64,000 nucleotides of DNA from Candidatus Symbiopectobacterium sp. NZEC151 (GTDB lineage Bacteria > Pseudomonadota > Gammaproteobacteria > Enterobacterales > Enterobacteriaceae), in assembly GCF_025962655.1 (NCBI RefSeq), contig NZ_JAGFPE010000005.1, positions 339,368-403,367 on the forward strand, in the 5' to 3' direction. The translations under genes and the position numbers were made by a program. Positions within the stretch are counted from its first letter, which is position 1, and every line of letters begins with the position of its first letter. Of this stretch, positions 1 to 10,097 are shown piece after piece. Under the pieces are notes generated by a model. It saw only the letters and a program-made list of their open reading frames with translations. It ran no database searches and had not been told where the DNA came from.

Positions 1-357
1 GTGGCGTTGAATATCGCCGCCATGTCTGAAGCGCTGGTGCTGGCGACCAAAGCGGGCGTAAACCCGGATCTGGTGTATCAGGCAATCCGCGGTGGGTTGG
101 CGGGCAGCACGGTGCTGGATGCCAAAGCGCCGATGGTGATGGATCGCAACTTCAAACCGGGCTTCCGTATCGATCTGCACATCAAGGATCTGGCGAACGC
201 GCTGGATACTTCGCACGGCGTTGGCGCGCAGTTGCCGTTAACGGCGGCGGTGATGGAAATGATGCAGGCGCTGAAAGCGGACGAACTGGGAACGGCAGAT
301 CACTGTGCATTAGCACGGTACTACGAAAAGCTGGCCAAAGTTGAAGTGACTCGCTAA
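1..357 (+). CDS. garR: 2-hydroxy-3-oxopropionate (tartronate semialdehyde) reductase, 3' part
   Basis: Only the last 118 codons lie in the window; the reading frame is open from base 1 and stops at 355-357. The fragment is the all-helical C-terminal domain of the beta-hydroxyacid dehydrogenase family, including the helix that carries the NIAAMSEAL and GFRIDLHIKDL motifs; the substrate-binding Lys and the NAD-binding domain lie upstream, outside the window. The enzyme reduces tartronate semialdehyde to D-glycerate in the cytoplasm. A glycerate kinase follows 107 bp downstream, as in the garPLRK operon for galactarate and glucarate breakdown, which is why garR is preferred over the paralogue glxR. 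The family is clear; the exact paralogue is inferred from context. Confidence 0.82.
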   Translation: MALNIAAMSEALVLATKAGVNPDLVYQAIRGGLAGSTVLDAKAPMVMDRNFKPGFRIDLHIKDLANALDTSHGVGAQLPLTAAVMEMMQALKADELGTADHCALARYYEKLAKVEVTR

Positions 358-438
358 GGCAACAGGTCGGTACGACGACTATTCGATACCGACCTGACAT
401 ACTGACCCGTAACGACTCCGCGGCCCGTTGATACTGGT

Positions 439-470
439 GGATCGTTTATGAAATCGGATCGTTTATGAAA
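439..470 (+). repeat. Tandem duplication over the garK start
   Basis: The 15-mer ggatcgtttatgaaa occurs twice (439-453 and 456-470), 17 bp apart. Each copy carries an ATG in the same relative place. The first ATG (448) opens a six-codon frame whose TGA stop overlaps the ATG of garK at 465, so the duplication has made a tiny leader frame coupled to the garK start. Confidence 0.75.
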
Positions 471-1607
471 ATAGTTATCGCACCGGATTCTTATAAAGAA
501 AGCCTGTCAGCACAGGAAGTTGCTACACAGATTGAAGCCGGTTTTCGGGAGATTTTTCCTGACGCCAGCTACGTCAAGCTGCCCGTGGCGGATGGCGGCG
601 AAGGTACGGTTGAAGCCATGGTGGCGGCAACGCAAGGGCGTATTGTCGAGGTTCAGGTTACCGGCCCGCTGGGCGACAAGATCGACGCTTTTTTCGGCCT
701 GTCGGGTGATGAAAAAACCGCCTTTATCGAAATGGCGGCGGCCAGCGGGTTGGAGCGGGTGCCAGCCGCGCAGCGTAATCCGCTGCTGACCACCAGCTAT
801 GGCACGGGCGAGCTGATTCGCAGCGCGCTGGACCATGGGGTAAAACACTGCATTATCGGTATCGGTGGCAGCGCTACCAATGACGGCGGCGCGGGCATGG
901 CGCAGGCGTTAGGGGCAAAACTGCTGGATGCGCAGGGCGAACCGATCGGTTTTGGCGGCGGTGCGCTGGATGCGCTCACACGCGTTGACGTCAGCGAACT
1001 GGATCAACGCATTAAAAGCTGCCGTTTTGAGGTGGCGTGCGATGTGACGAATCCGCTGACCGGCAAGCTGGGTGCCTCTGCGGTGTTCGGGCCGCAAAAA
1101 GGGGCGACGTCGGCAATGATCGTGCAGTTAGACAATGCCCTCAAGCATTACGCCGAGGTGATCCGTCACAGCCTGGATATCGATGTGGATCAGGTGCCGG
1201 GTTCCGGGGCGGCCGGTGGTATGGGGGCCGCGCTATTGGCCTTCTGCGGTGCGGAACTGCGTCAGGGCATTGAGATTGTTACCGAAGCGCTGGGGCTGGA
1301 TGAACTGGTGCGGGACGCGTCGCTGGTGATCACTGGCGAAGGGCGCATCGATAGTCAGACGGTGCACGGTAAAGTGCCGATTGGCGTGGCGCGCGTGGCG
1401 AAGCGTTACAACAAACCGGTGGTCGGGATTGCGGGCAGCCTGACAGCGGATGTGGGCGTGGTGCACGAACACGGCCTGGATGCAGTATTCAGCGTGCTTT
1501 ACAACATCTGTTCTCTGGAGGAGGCGTTGGACAACGCGGCAGCCAACGTGCGCATGACAGCACGTAACGTCGCGGCAACCATCAAGCTGGCGCAAACGCT
1601 CCAATAA
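465..1607 (+). CDS. garK: Glycerate kinase
   Basis: This 380-residue protein is a family-1 glycerate kinase (GarK/GlxK type). It phosphorylates D-glycerate to 2-phosphoglycerate with ATP, feeding lower glycolysis from galactarate, glucarate or glyoxylate. The N-terminus MKIVIAPDSYKESLSA and the motifs PVADGGEGT, IGIGGSATNDGG, GSGAAGGMGAAL and ITGEGRIDSQT are family signatures, and the length is normal. It follows garR in the same direction, so the two are probably the 3' end of one operon. The start at 465 is chosen because it gives the canonical family N-terminus; the upstream ATG at 448 runs into a stop after six codons. GarK versus GlxK cannot be told apart from the protein alone. Confidence 0.9.
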   Translation: MKIVIAPDSYKESLSAQEVATQIEAGFREIFPDASYVKLPVADGGEGTVEAMVAATQGRIVEVQVTGPLGDKIDAFFGLSGDEKTAFIEMAAASGLERVPAAQRNPLLTTSYGTGELIRSALDHGVKHCIIGIGGSATNDGGAGMAQALGAKLLDAQGEPIGFGGGALDALTRVDVSELDQRIKSCRFEVACDVTNPLTGKLGASAVFGPQKGATSAMIVQLDNALKHYAEVIRHSLDIDVDQVPGSGAAGGMGAALLAFCGAELRQGIEIVTEALGLDELVRDASLVITGEGRIDSQTVHGKVPIGVARVAKRYNKPVVGIAGSLTADVGVVHEHGLDAVFSVLYNICSLEEALDNAAANVRMTARNVAATIKLAQTLQ

Positions 1608-1646
1608 CGCTCTTTTTGCCGATTTTTTCTGGCGGCTCCTTTCTTC

Positions 1647-1675
1647 GTCGTCCCCGCGCTGGTGCCGGGGGCGAC
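1647..1675. repeat. GC-rich palindrome after garK
   Basis: GTCGTCCCCG and CGGGGGCGAC pair as a stem of about 10 bp (one G-T pair) around a 9-base loop. No T-run follows, so it is not a textbook terminator. It resembles the halves of the palindromic unit found downstream of relA at 9044-9125, so it may be a solitary copy of the same dispersed repeat. It could also protect the garK transcript end. Confidence 0.5.
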
Positions 1676-1808
1676 GCGTCATCAAAGATCCAAAATCCAT
1701 TCATTTTGTTATCACTGACGCTAACACCCTCTGTGCCATTGGGCTCGAAGCACTAAGATTCAGGTCTATCGACAACATCTGACTTTTCATCCCATTCAGT
1801 GAGGGAAA

Positions 1809-2459
1809 ATGAATAAACTTATCGCTCTACTCCTTTCGATGGCCGCCGTATTGTCGGGCTGTACCTCTCCCGCAAACACACAACAATCAACTGCGCGCAT
1901 CTACATTGTTCACGGATACGGCGCTTCACCGTCAGAGCATTGGTTCGCGTGGCTGAAAAGCGAGATGGAGAAAACGGGAGCTACGGTGTCGATCGTTAAT
2001 TTACCCACTACTGACGATCCACAACCGCAGGCATGGCAACGGGCTCTTGAAACACAGGTGACATCGCTAGATAAAAACACCTATTTTGTCGCGCACAGTC
2101 TTGGCAGCATTACGCTGTTGAGATTCCTTGAAAAACACCCGACCAACGCGCCCATCGGTGGCTATATTCTGGTATCCGGCTTCAATGGCAGTCTGCCGAC
2201 GCTTCCGCAGCTTGACCGCTTTATAAAACCGGCCATTAATTATGGCGCGCTGGCGCAGAGGGCAAACACTCGGGTCGTCATTGCTGCGGCTGATGATACC
2301 GTGGTGCCTTACCGGTTCAGTCAGGCGTTGGCGAAATCCCTCGACGCCAGGTTTATTACGGTTGAGCAGGGTAACCATTTTCTGGCAAGTGATGGATTCA
2401 CCGAATTCCCTCTGGTGCTGGCCGAGCTGAAAAAGGCCATAGCCGCATCAGGGCGGTGA
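1809..2459 (+). CDS. RBBP9/YdeN-type serine hydrolase, predicted lipoprotein
   Basis: The 216-residue product starts with a lipoprotein signal peptide (lipobox LSGC, Cys18), so it should be membrane-anchored facing the periplasm. The mature part is a small alpha/beta hydrolase: YIVHGYG after the first strand, the nucleophile elbow AHSLGS, an acid in AADDTVVP and the histidine in GNHF. This is the RBBP9/YdeN family, whose members act on small esters, but the natural substrate is unknown. A good ribosome site (gaggga) precedes the ATG. It lies alone between garK and the convergent barA. A lipoprotein signal on this family is somewhat unusual, since many members are cytoplasmic. Confidence 0.75.
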   Translation: MNKLIALLLSMAAVLSGCTSPANTQQSTARIYIVHGYGASPSEHWFAWLKSEMEKTGATVSIVNLPTTDDPQPQAWQRALETQVTSLDKNTYFVAHSLGSITLLRFLEKHPTNAPIGGYILVSGFNGSLPTLPQLDRFIKPAINYGALAQRANTRVVIAAADDTVVPYRFSQALAKSLDARFITVEQGNHFLASDGFTEFPLVLAELKKAIAASGR

Positions 2460-2503
2460 GTGGTTGGCGCAAGCAGAGATCTGGTCGCCACACCGCTCAC
2501 GGA

Positions 2504-5278
2504 TCACTGCAAATGCGCCTGTGCCGCCCGCCGTACGTTGGCGATTTCGTCGAGCAGCTCCAGCCATTCCGGTTCCAGTTCCAGCAGGTCCGTTCCCTTA
2601 CGCAGTGCGGTTTCCAGCGTGTAACACAGTTGCTTCAAGCGTGGCACGCCGCTGTAGCCGCAACTGCCGTGCAGTTTGTGAATCAGTGGCAGCGTGTCTT
2701 CCACCGGGTGGCCCGCTAACAGCGTTTCGATGTGTCGCTGTACGTCGGGCAGGGAGTCCAGCAGCATTTGCAGCAGATCGCGCGCCAGGTCGGGTTTGTT
2801 GGCTGCCTGGCGCGTTGCCAGCGACCAGTCGAGCGAGAGCTGACTGTCATCATGTTCCGCCAGTAATTGCGTCATGCTGCCGTTCTCGCTCTCAACCGGT
2901 ATAACCGGTTGTTGGGTATAACGCGCTAATACCGATGCCAGCATCTGTTCATCAATCGGCTTTGCCAGATAACCATCCATCCCCGCTTGCAGCAATGATT
3001 TGCGCTCGTCACTCAGCGAATGGGCGCTGACCGCAATAATCGGCGTGGTGGCGTGGCGGGAAAGCTGGCGAATGTGCTCGCTGGCGCGAATGCCGTCCAT
3101 GCCGGGCATTTGGATATCCATCAAGATGACGTCGATATCCTGCATTGCCGCCTGCGCGATAGCCTCTTCACCGCTGTCGCACAGCAGGGTGTTTTCTACC
3201 TGCTCTTCCAGCAAGGTGCCGATCAGTTTCAGGTTGGCCGGATTGTCATCCACCGCCATCACACACAGCGGCAGGCGCGGCGTGGGCAGCGTCGCCGCGT
3301 GCGTCACGGGCAGTAAGGATAACTGCTGGATCAACAGACCTTCTTGTATTAACGGCAACAGGCGTACCGAGGAAAGGGGTTTGCTTAGACAGGCGTGGAT
3401 ACCGAAGGATTTCAACTGTTCGGCATCCATCTGTGCCAGACTGGGCAAGGCCAAAATAACACAGGCTGCCTTACGGCTCATGTCGCGTAGCTGCGAGGTG
3501 TAATCCAGCAAGGTATTACGATGCCGGACGGGAACGCCGAGCAGCAAAATATCGAAATGTTGCGGCGGTAACTGTTCAAGGGTAGGGCTAAAGTGCACCT
3601 GCAACGGCGTTTGTCCCAGAATATCTAACCCGGCTTGCGCGGCGGAGGCGTTGGCTTCCACATAGGCAATGCTGTGTCCTTGCAGTACCGAGAGATTATT
3701 CTCCGCCACGGCGCTGTGCGGATCGCAGGTTAGCGTGATGTGGAACCAAAAGGTGGAACCCTGGTTTACCGTGCTTTGGAAGCGAATATCGCCCCCCATC
3801 TCTTTCACCAGCCGCTGGGTGATCACCAGCCCCAGTCCGGTACCGCCGTGGCGGCGGGAAATGCTGGTATCGGCCTGTCGAAACGCCTGGAATAGCTGCG
3901 CCTGTTGCCCTTCAGCGATGCCGATACCGGTATCCCGGATCTGAATTTCCAACTCCAGCCGTTTATGGCTTTGGCGGTGGCGCTCAACGCGGATATCGAT
4001 ATTGCCCTTTTCGGTGAATTTGATGGCATTGCCCAGCAGGTTGGTGATCACCTGTTGCAGACGCATCGGATCGCCGACAAAACGTTCGGGCACGCCGGGT
4101 TGAATGTTGAGCGTCAGCTCCAGCCCTTTCTCGTGGGCGGTGTGCGCCAACAGCGTGATGACATCGTCCAGCGTGTTATGCAGTGAGAACGGGATGTTTT
4201 CCAACACCAGCTTGCCAGCTTCCAGCTTGGAGAAATCCAGCACGTCATTGATGATAGCCAACAGATTGTTGGCGGAGCGCTCGATGGTGCGCAAATAGTC
4301 GGTCTGGGTGGCAGTTAACGTGGTTTTTAGCGTTTGACGGGTGAAACCGATCACGCCGTTAAGCGGAGTGCGCAGCTCGTGCGACATATTGGCTAAAAAC
4401 TCGGACTTGATGCGCGCGGCCTCTTGCGCCCGCTTTTTCGCCAAATCCAGCTCGACGTTCTGGATCTCCATCTGTTCCAGCGTCTCTCTGAGATCGTAAG
4501 TGGCCTGATCGATGTTTTGCTGCATCTCCTCGTGGTAGGCCGTCAGGGACATCGCCATGGCATTGATGCCATTTTTCAGCATATCCAACTCGCCCAGCAT
4601 GCACCCTTCAGCTCGGCTGTCCAATTGACCGCGGCGGATGCGATCGACGGTATCCACCATATTGCGTATTGGCATGGTGACATCGCGCACCAGGCGATAG
4701 GCGAACAGACCGGCAATCCCCATACACAGCAGCATCAACAGCGTGGCGATAAAGGTCTCCTGATACTGTTGCAGCATGATGGAGTCGGTATCCAGCTCCA
4801 GCAACACATACCCGACGGTCGCACCGGGACGCTCAACCTTGCCCGCATGGCGGGTGAATTCCGGGCCGATGGTGATAGGTATGTGCAGCAACAGCTTGTC
4901 ATCAACCTGGTGAGAATGCAGCCCTGACGGCATCGGCTGCTGCTTTACTGCATCAATCAGTTGGGTGATATGGCGCGAATCGGTGCTGAATAACACCTGA
5001 TGTTGTGCGTTAGTGATGATAATGGCGCGTACAATGTCGGAATGGCGCCGATGCAGCATATTGATCAGCGGCTGAATCATCTCCTGCTGGTTGGCTACCA
5101 TTGAATAGGCGGCAACGGCGGCGAGCGGCTCAATAATACTGGCACCCGCGCTGGCAAGCTGGTCCTGCAACTGGTTGCTGCGGTGAATAACGAAGAAGGT
5201 GCTGAGCAGCAATCCGATAATCAATGTCGGAGCCAGAATCAGTATCATCATGCGGGCACGCAGACTGTATTTGGTCAT
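2504..5278 (-). CDS. barA: Hybrid sensor histidine kinase BarA
   Basis: The 924-residue tripartite kinase has the BarA layout: N-terminal transmembrane helix (about 9-30), periplasmic sensor, second helix (about 175-195), HAMP linker, HisKA with the phospho-accepting His in [15 protein letters not shown] (about residue 300), ATPase domain (RDTGIGI, GGTGLGL), receiver domain with phospho-Asp in [11 protein letters not shown], and C-terminal HPt with His in [12 protein letters not shown]. BarA phosphorylates the regulator UvrY/GacA, which drives the Csr small RNAs that switch metabolism and, in soft-rot bacteria, secreted enzymes and virulence. It is divergent from rlmD with only 60 bp between the two starts, the usual enterobacterial arrangement. 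Confidence 0.95.
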   Translation of the reverse strand: MTKYSLRARMMILILAPTLIIGLLLSTFFVIHRSNQLQDQLASAGASIIEPLAAVAAYSMVANQQEMIQPLINMLHRRHSDIVRAIIITNAQHQVLFSTDSRHITQLIDAVKQQPMPSGLHSHQVDDKLLLHIPITIGPEFTRHAGKVERPGATVGYVLLELDTDSIMLQQYQETFIATLLMLLCMGIAGLFAYRLVRDVTMPIRNMVDTVDRIRRGQLDSRAEGCMLGELDMLKNGINAMAMSLTAYHEEMQQNIDQATYDLRETLEQMEIQNVELDLAKKRAQEAARIKSEFLANMSHELRTPLNGVIGFTRQTLKTTLTATQTDYLRTIERSANNLLAIINDVLDFSKLEAGKLVLENIPFSLHNTLDDVITLLAHTAHEKGLELTLNIQPGVPERFVGDPMRLQQVITNLLGNAIKFTEKGNIDIRVERHRQSHKRLELEIQIRDTGIGIAEGQQAQLFQAFRQADTSISRRHGGTGLGLVITQRLVKEMGGDIRFQSTVNQGSTFWFHITLTCDPHSAVAENNLSVLQGHSIAYVEANASAAQAGLDILGQTPLQVHFSPTLEQLPPQHFDILLLGVPVRHRNTLLDYTSQLRDMSRKAACVILALPSLAQMDAEQLKSFGIHACLSKPLSSVRLLPLIQEGLLIQQLSLLPVTHAATLPTPRLPLCVMAVDDNPANLKLIGTLLEEQVENTLLCDSGEEAIAQAAMQDIDVILMDIQMPGMDGIRASEHIRQLSRHATTPIIAVSAHSLSDERKSLLQAGMDGYLAKPIDEQMLASVLARYTQQPVIPVESENGSMTQLLAEHDDSQLSLDWSLATRQAANKPDLARDLLQMLLDSLPDVQRHIETLLAGHPVEDTLPLIHKLHGSCGYSGVPRLKQLCYTLETALRKGTDLLELEPEWLELLDEIANVRRAAQAHLQ

Positions 5279-5338
5279 GAGGTTCCAATGTGGGAGAATT
5301 AGGCCCAGACGTTCAGCTTAAAGACACAGTAGCAAACT

Positions 5339-6769
5339 ATGGCGCAATTCTACTCTCCAAACCGGCGTGTGACGACCCGGCAAACCATTAACGTGACCGT
5401 GACCGATCTCGATCCATTTGGACAGGGGGTGGCGCGTCATCAAGGCAAAACCGTTTTCGTGCCTGGCGTGCTGCCGGAGGAGCAGGCGGAAGTCCGGCTG
5501 ACCGAGGATAAACGCCAGTATGCGCGCGCTGAACTTAAACGGCTGCTGACGCGCAGTGCGCAGCGTGTGGAACCGCGCTGCCCGCATTTTGGCGTGTGCG
5601 GCGGCTGTCAGCAGCAGCACGCCGATGTTGCGTTGCAACAGCGCAGCAAATCAGCCGCGCTGCAAAAGCTAATGACGCGAGAAACCGGACAAACGCTGAC
5701 GGATATCGGGCTGATTGCGGGGCCGAGCTATGGTTACCGTCGGCGTGCGCGTCTTGCGTTATACTTTTTGTCGGGGGAAAAGTCTGCGCCAGCGGGCGGG
5801 AAAGCCTCAGCCCGCGCCAAGACAGTAACTCAAGCCGCGCCGGGTTTGCGCATGGGATATCGCCAAGGGCAATCGCACGATGTGGTGGATATTACAACCT
5901 GCCCGGTGCTGGCACTGGAACTGGATGCCCTGTTAGCCCCGCTGCGTCACTGCCTCAGCCAGTTGCAAGGGGTGAAGCGGCTCGGGCATGTGGAACTGGT
6001 GCTGGCGGATAACGGTCCGCTGCTGGTGTTGCGCCATCTTGATGCCCTGAGCGTGGCGGATACCGATGCGTTGCGTGCGTTTTCCGTGGCGCAGCAGGTG
6101 GCGGTCTATCTGGCACCGGAGGCCGATGTCGTCACCTCCCTGACGGGGGATACGCCGGTTTATAGCGTGAACGGTATGACGCTGGCCTTCAGCCCGCGCG
6201 ACTTTATTCAGGTTAATGACGCGGTGAATCAGCAGATGGTGGCACAGGCGCTGGCATGGCTGGATGTGCAGCCGCAAGACCGCATTCTGGATCTGTTTTG
6301 CGGCATGGGCAATTTCACGCTGCCGCTGGCAACGCGCGCGGCAGAAGTGGTCGGCGTTGAGGGTGTGCCCGCGCTGGTGGAGAAGGGGCGAGAGAATGCG
6401 CGTCGTAACGGCTTGTCTAACGTCACATTTTCTCACCAAAATCTCGACGAGGATGTTGCGCAACAGTCCTGGAGTGCCCAGGGATTTGATAAGATACTGC
6501 TAGACCCGGCACGCGCCGGGGCGGCGGAAGTGATGCCGCAAATTGTTAAACTTGCACCCCAGCGTGTGGTCTATGTTTCCTGTAACCCCACTACGTTGGC
6601 GCGGGACAGTAAAGTGCTGTTGGCCGCAGGTTACACGTTGGCGCAGGTCGCCATGTTGGATATGTTTCCTCACACCGGCCACCTTGAATCGATGGCACTG
6701 TTTTTGCAGCGTTCTGGTAAGGCGGCACGCTCTGGCAAAGCGGCATGCTCTGGCAAAGCAGCAATGTAG
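5339..6769 (+). CDS. rlmD: 23S rRNA (uracil-1939-C5)-methyltransferase RlmD
   Basis: RlmD (RumA) uses SAM to methylate U1939 of 23S rRNA. The protein has an N-terminal TRAM domain, the four 4Fe-4S ligands ([10 protein letters not shown] at about 81-90 plus the Cys in TTCPVL), the SAM motif [13 protein letters not shown], and the catalytic cysteine in [12 protein letters not shown]. At 476 residues it is longer than the E. coli protein because of a repetitive C-terminal tail and a basic, Ala-rich insert near residues 140-160. The start at 5339 gives the family N-terminus MAQFYSP. relA begins 9 bp after its stop, suggesting shared transcription. Confidence 0.95.
   Translation: MAQFYSPNRRVTTRQTINVTVTDLDPFGQGVARHQGKTVFVPGVLPEEQAEVRLTEDKRQYARAELKRLLTRSAQRVEPRCPHFGVCGGCQQQHADVALQQRSKSAALQKLMTRETGQTLTDIGLIAGPSYGYRRRARLALYFLSGEKSAPAGGKASARAKTVTQAAPGLRMGYRQGQSHDVVDITTCPVLALELDALLAPLRHCLSQLQGVKRLGHVELVLADNGPLLVLRHLDALSVADTDALRAFSVAQQVAVYLAPEADVVTSLTGDTPVYSVNGMTLAFSPRDFIQVNDAVNQQMVAQALAWLDVQPQDRILDLFCGMGNFTLPLATRAAEVVGVEGVPALVEKGRENARRNGLSNVTFSHQNLDEDVAQQSWSAQGFDKILLDPARAGAAEVMPQIVKLAPQRVVYVSCNPTTLARDSKVLLAAGYTLAQVAMLDMFPHTGHLESMALFLQRSGKAARSGKAACSGKAAM
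6710..6763 (+). repeat. Three 18-bp tandem repeats at the end of rlmD
   Basis: Three consecutive 18-bp units of the form cgctctggcaaagcggca (6710-6727, 6728-6745, 6746-6763) differ at a few positions. They encode the hexapeptide (R/C)SGKAA three times directly before the stop codon. The array extends the reading frame in frame and gives RlmD a basic, flexible tail beyond the methyltransferase fold. Confidence 0.85.
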
Positions 6770-6778
6770 GGAGAGTTT

Positions 6779-9010
6779 ATGGTTGCGGTAAGAAGTGCGC
6801 ATTTGAATACGAACGGCGAGTTTGTGCCAGATGCCTGGATTGCATCGTTAGGCATCAATAATCAGCAGTCGTGTGAACGCTTAGCCGAGACCTGGCGCTA
6901 TTGTGAACAGCACACGCAGGGACACCCCGATGGGCTGGTGCTGCTGTGGCGCGGCATTGAAATGGTAGAGATCCTCTCCACCCTCAGCATGGATAACGAC
7001 AGCATGCGCGCGGCGATGCTGTTCCCGCTGGCAGACTCTGGCGTGGTGGATGAAGACACGCTGCGTGAAGCGTTTGGCAAGAATATCGTCGATTTGGTGC
7101 ACGGCGTGCGCGATATGGATGCGATTCGCCAACTGAAGGCGACGCAAAATGACTCTGTCGCCTCTGAACAGGTGGACAACATTCGCCGTATGCTGTTGGC
7201 GATGGTGGAAGATTTCCGTTGCGTGGTGATCAAGCTGGCGGAGCGCATCGCGCACCTGCGTGAAGTGAAAGACGCGCCGGAAGAAGAGCGCGTGCTGGCG
7301 GCCAAAGAGTGTACCAACATCTACGCACCTTTGGCGAACCGCCTCGGTATCGGCCAGCTCAAATGGGAGCTGGAAGATTTCTGCTTCCGCTATCTGCACC
7401 CGGATGAATACAAAAAAATCGCCAAACTGTTGCACGAGCGTCGTATTGATCGTGAGCAGTACATTGACGATTTTGTCAAAACCCTGCGCACCGCGATGGC
7501 GGGCGAGGGGGTCAAGGCCGATATCTATGGCCGACCCAAGCATATCTACAGCATCTGGCGCAAGATGCAGAAGAAATCCCTGTCGTTCGATGAACTGTTT
7601 GATGTGCGCGCCGTGCGTATTGTGGTTGAACGTTTGCAGGATTGCTATGCGGCGCTCGGTATCGTTCACACCCACTATCGTCACCTGCCCGACGAATTCG
7701 ACGACTACGTGGCAAACCCGAAACCTAACGGCTATCAGTCCATCCACACGGTGGTGTTGGGGCCGAGTGGCAAAACCCTTGAAATCCAGATTCGCACCAA
7801 GCAGATGCATGAAGATGCCGAATTGGGCGTGGCCGCACACTGGAAATACAAGGAGGGCGCGGTTGCGGGCGGACGCTCCGGTTACGAAGGGCGCATTGCC
7901 TGGCTGCGCAAGCTGCTCACCTGGCAAGAAGAGATGGCCGATTCGGACGAAATGCTGGACGAAGTGCGCAGCCAGGTGTTCGACGATCGTGTCTACGTGT
8001 TTACGCCGAAAGGCGACGTGGTCGATCTGCCGACCGGCTCCACGCCGCTGGATTTTGCCTACCACATTCATAGCGATATCGGACATCGCTGCATCGGCGC
8101 CAAAATTGGCGGGCGCATTGTGCCCTTTACCTACCAGTTGCAGATGGGCGATCAGATTGAAATCATCACCCAGAAGCAGCCGAATCCAAGCCGCGATTGG
8201 CTGAACCCGAACCTGGGCTACATCACCACCAGCCGTGGCCGATCCAAAATCCACAACTGGTTCCGTAAGCAAGATCGCGACAAGAATATTCTGGCTGGCC
8301 GCCAGATTCTGGATAACGAGCTGGAGCATTTGGGTATCAGCCTGAAAGCGGCTGAGAAACTGCTGCTGCCGCGCTATAACATCAACTCGCTTGATGAGCT
8401 GCTGGCGGGCATTGGCGGCGGGGATATTCGCCTCAATCAGATGGTGAACTTCCTTCAGGCGCAGCTCAACCAGCCCAGCGCTGAGGAACAGGATCGCGAG
8501 GCGCTGCGCCAGCTCACCCAGCAGAAAGCGCCACCGCAGAACAGCCGCAAGGACAGCGGCCGCATTGTGGTAGAAGGGGTGGGCAATCTGATGCATCATA
8601 TTGCGCGGTGCTGCCAGCCGATCCCGGGCGATGAGATCATCGGTTTCATCACTCGCGGGCGCGGTATCTCTATCCACCGCGCTGACTGTGAGCAGTTGGA
8701 CGATCTGCGCAGCCATGCGCCAGAGCGGATTGTCGATGCTGTGTGGGGCGAAAGCTACTCCAGCGGCTACTCGCTGACGGTGCGGGTAACCGCCAACGAT
8801 CGCAGTGGGTTGCTGCGCGATATCACCACCATTCTGGCGAATGAAAAGGTGAATGTGCTGGGCGTGTCCAGCCGCAGTGATACCAAACAGCAGATCGCGG
8901 TGATCGACATGGAGATCGAGATCTACAACCTTCAGGTATTGGGACGGGTGCTGGCGAAGCTCAACCAACTGCCGGATGTTATCGACGCGCGTCGCCAGCA
9001 AGGGGCGTAA
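6779..9010 (+). CDS. relA: GTP pyrophosphokinase RelA ((p)ppGpp synthetase I)
   Basis: RelA senses uncharged tRNA on stalled ribosomes and makes (p)ppGpp from GTP/GDP and ATP, starting the stringent response. The 743-residue protein has the full RelA order: an N-terminal pseudo-hydrolase domain lacking the intact HD pair, the synthetase domain (about 250-380; YGRPKHIYSIWRKM, FDELFDVRAVRI, PNGYQSIHT, EIQIRT), TGS (about 405-470; VFTPKGDVVDLP), a zinc-finger region with RCCQPIPGD, and a C-terminal ACT/RRM domain. ATG 6779 follows the ribosome site agggagag. It probably shares a transcript with rlmD. The mazEF pair that follows relA in E. coli is absent here. Confidence 0.97.
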   Translation: MVAVRSAHLNTNGEFVPDAWIASLGINNQQSCERLAETWRYCEQHTQGHPDGLVLLWRGIEMVEILSTLSMDNDSMRAAMLFPLADSGVVDEDTLREAFGKNIVDLVHGVRDMDAIRQLKATQNDSVASEQVDNIRRMLLAMVEDFRCVVIKLAERIAHLREVKDAPEEERVLAAKECTNIYAPLANRLGIGQLKWELEDFCFRYLHPDEYKKIAKLLHERRIDREQYIDDFVKTLRTAMAGEGVKADIYGRPKHIYSIWRKMQKKSLSFDELFDVRAVRIVVERLQDCYAALGIVHTHYRHLPDEFDDYVANPKPNGYQSIHTVVLGPSGKTLEIQIRTKQMHEDAELGVAAHWKYKEGAVAGGRSGYEGRIAWLRKLLTWQEEMADSDEMLDEVRSQVFDDRVYVFTPKGDVVDLPTGSTPLDFAYHIHSDIGHRCIGAKIGGRIVPFTYQLQMGDQIEIITQKQPNPSRDWLNPNLGYITTSRGRSKIHNWFRKQDRDKNILAGRQILDNELEHLGISLKAAEKLLLPRYNINSLDELLAGIGGGDIRLNQMVNFLQAQLNQPSAEEQDREALRQLTQQKAPPQNSRKDSGRIVVEGVGNLMHHIARCCQPIPGDEIIGFITRGRGISIHRADCEQLDDLRSHAPERIVDAVWGESYSSGYSLTVRVTANDRSGLLRDITTILANEKVNVLGVSSRSDTKQQIAVIDMEIEIYNLQVLGRVLAKLNQLPDVIDARRQQGA

Positions 9011-9043
9011 TTTTTACGTAGGTCATCAAACCGCACAAACTTT

Positions 9044-9125
9044 GTCATCCCCGCGCAGGCGGGGATCTCCTACAGGCTGAACGCGTTCCTCCTGCAAGAG
9101 GTCCCCGGCCTGCGCCGAGGACGAC
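9044..9125. repeat. Composite inverted palindromic element between relA and mazG
   Basis: Two divergent copies of one palindromic unit face each other. The left copy (9044-9070, beginning gtcatccccgcgcaggcggg) folds on itself. The right copy (9098-9125) is roughly its reverse complement: read on the minus strand it begins gtcgtcctcggcgcaggccg. The pair is arranged like a small BIME of REP elements. The core resembles the widely dispersed CCCGCGCAGGCGGG family of proteobacterial palindromes. It fills the place where mazEF lies in E. coli and may end or stabilise the relA transcript. Confidence 0.65.
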
Positions 9126-9156
9126 AGGTGATTTTTTATTTATTCAGGAATCAGGC

Positions 9157-9954
9157 ATGACAGCAGCGGCTATTGAACGTCTTCTTTCCATTATGAACAC
9201 ATTGCGCGACCCGGAAAACGGTTGTCCATGGGATCGCCAGCAAACTTTCGACACCATTGCGCCCTACACGTTGGAAGAGACCTACGAAGTGCTGGATGCT
9301 ATTGCGCGCAAGGATTTTGACGATCTGCGCAGCGAATTGGGCGATCTGTTGTTTCAGGTGGTGTTCTACGCCCAGATGGCGCAAGAGCAGGGGTTGTTTG
9401 ATTTTTCTGCGGTGTGCGATGCGATAAGCGACAAGCTGGAGCGGCGACACCCGCATATTTTTGGCGATGCAACGCTCACCGACAGCGACGCGGTGCTTGC
9501 CAACTGGGAGCAAACCAAAGCCCAGGAGCGCGCAGAAAAAGCCCGCTATTCGGCGCTGGACGATATCCCCGACGCGTTGCCCGCCTTGATGAAAGCGCAC
9601 AAAATCCAGCAGCGTTGCGCGTCTGTCGGTTTCGACTGGAACAGCCTGGGGCCCGTGGTCGATAAAGTGTATGAAGAAATTGATGAAGTGATGCACGAAG
9701 CCCGGCAGGCGGTCGTGGATGAAGAAAAATTGGCCGAAGAAGTGGGCGATTTATTGTTCGCGACGGTCAATCTCTCGCGCCATCTTGGTCAGAAAGCTGA
9801 AAACGCGCTTCAGGCGGCAAACCGCAAATTCAGCCGCCGTTTCCGTCAGGTAGAACAAATTGTTATCGCCTCGGGAAAAACCGTTGAACAGGCGACGCTT
9901 GAGGAAATGGATGCGGCCTGGGAGCAAGTAAAACGTCAGGAAAGGGCCGGTTAA
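9157..9954 (+). CDS. mazG: Nucleoside triphosphate pyrophosphohydrolase MazG
   Basis: MazG hydrolyses (d)NTPs to monophosphates and pyrophosphate, and in E. coli it is linked to lowering ppGpp. The 265-residue protein has two MazG-fold halves. The N-terminal half carries MNTLRDPENGCPWDRQQTF and the metal-binding EETYEVLDAI..ELGDLLFQVVF; the C-terminal half carries EEIDEVMHE...EEVGDLLFATVNL. ATG 9157 gives the normal family length. It is separated from relA by 146 bp holding a palindromic element, and is followed by pyrG, the usual enterobacterial order. Confidence 0.95.
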   Translation: MTAAAIERLLSIMNTLRDPENGCPWDRQQTFDTIAPYTLEETYEVLDAIARKDFDDLRSELGDLLFQVVFYAQMAQEQGLFDFSAVCDAISDKLERRHPHIFGDATLTDSDAVLANWEQTKAQERAEKARYSALDDIPDALPALMKAHKIQQRCASVGFDWNSLGPVVDKVYEEIDEVMHEARQAVVDEEKLAEEVGDLLFATVNLSRHLGQKAENALQAANRKFSRRFRQVEQIVIASGKTVEQATLEEMDAAWEQVKRQERAG

Positions 9955-10097
9955 GGGTTTTTAGTCTGCTTGCCGCATTTTTTTTGCTGTTTTGTTATTT
10001 ATCTTCATGATTTAAATGCCGATGTTGAATGTCATTTGTGCGTGATACATCGGTTTAGCCACCACGTTACGATCGCTACAATGATGAAAAGCAACAT

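Noticed and set aside
6881..9001. 706-codon open frame opposite relA
   Set aside because: It mirrors relA codon by codon on the other strand, has no ribosome site or recognisable domain, and arises from the codon bias of a GC-rich gene.
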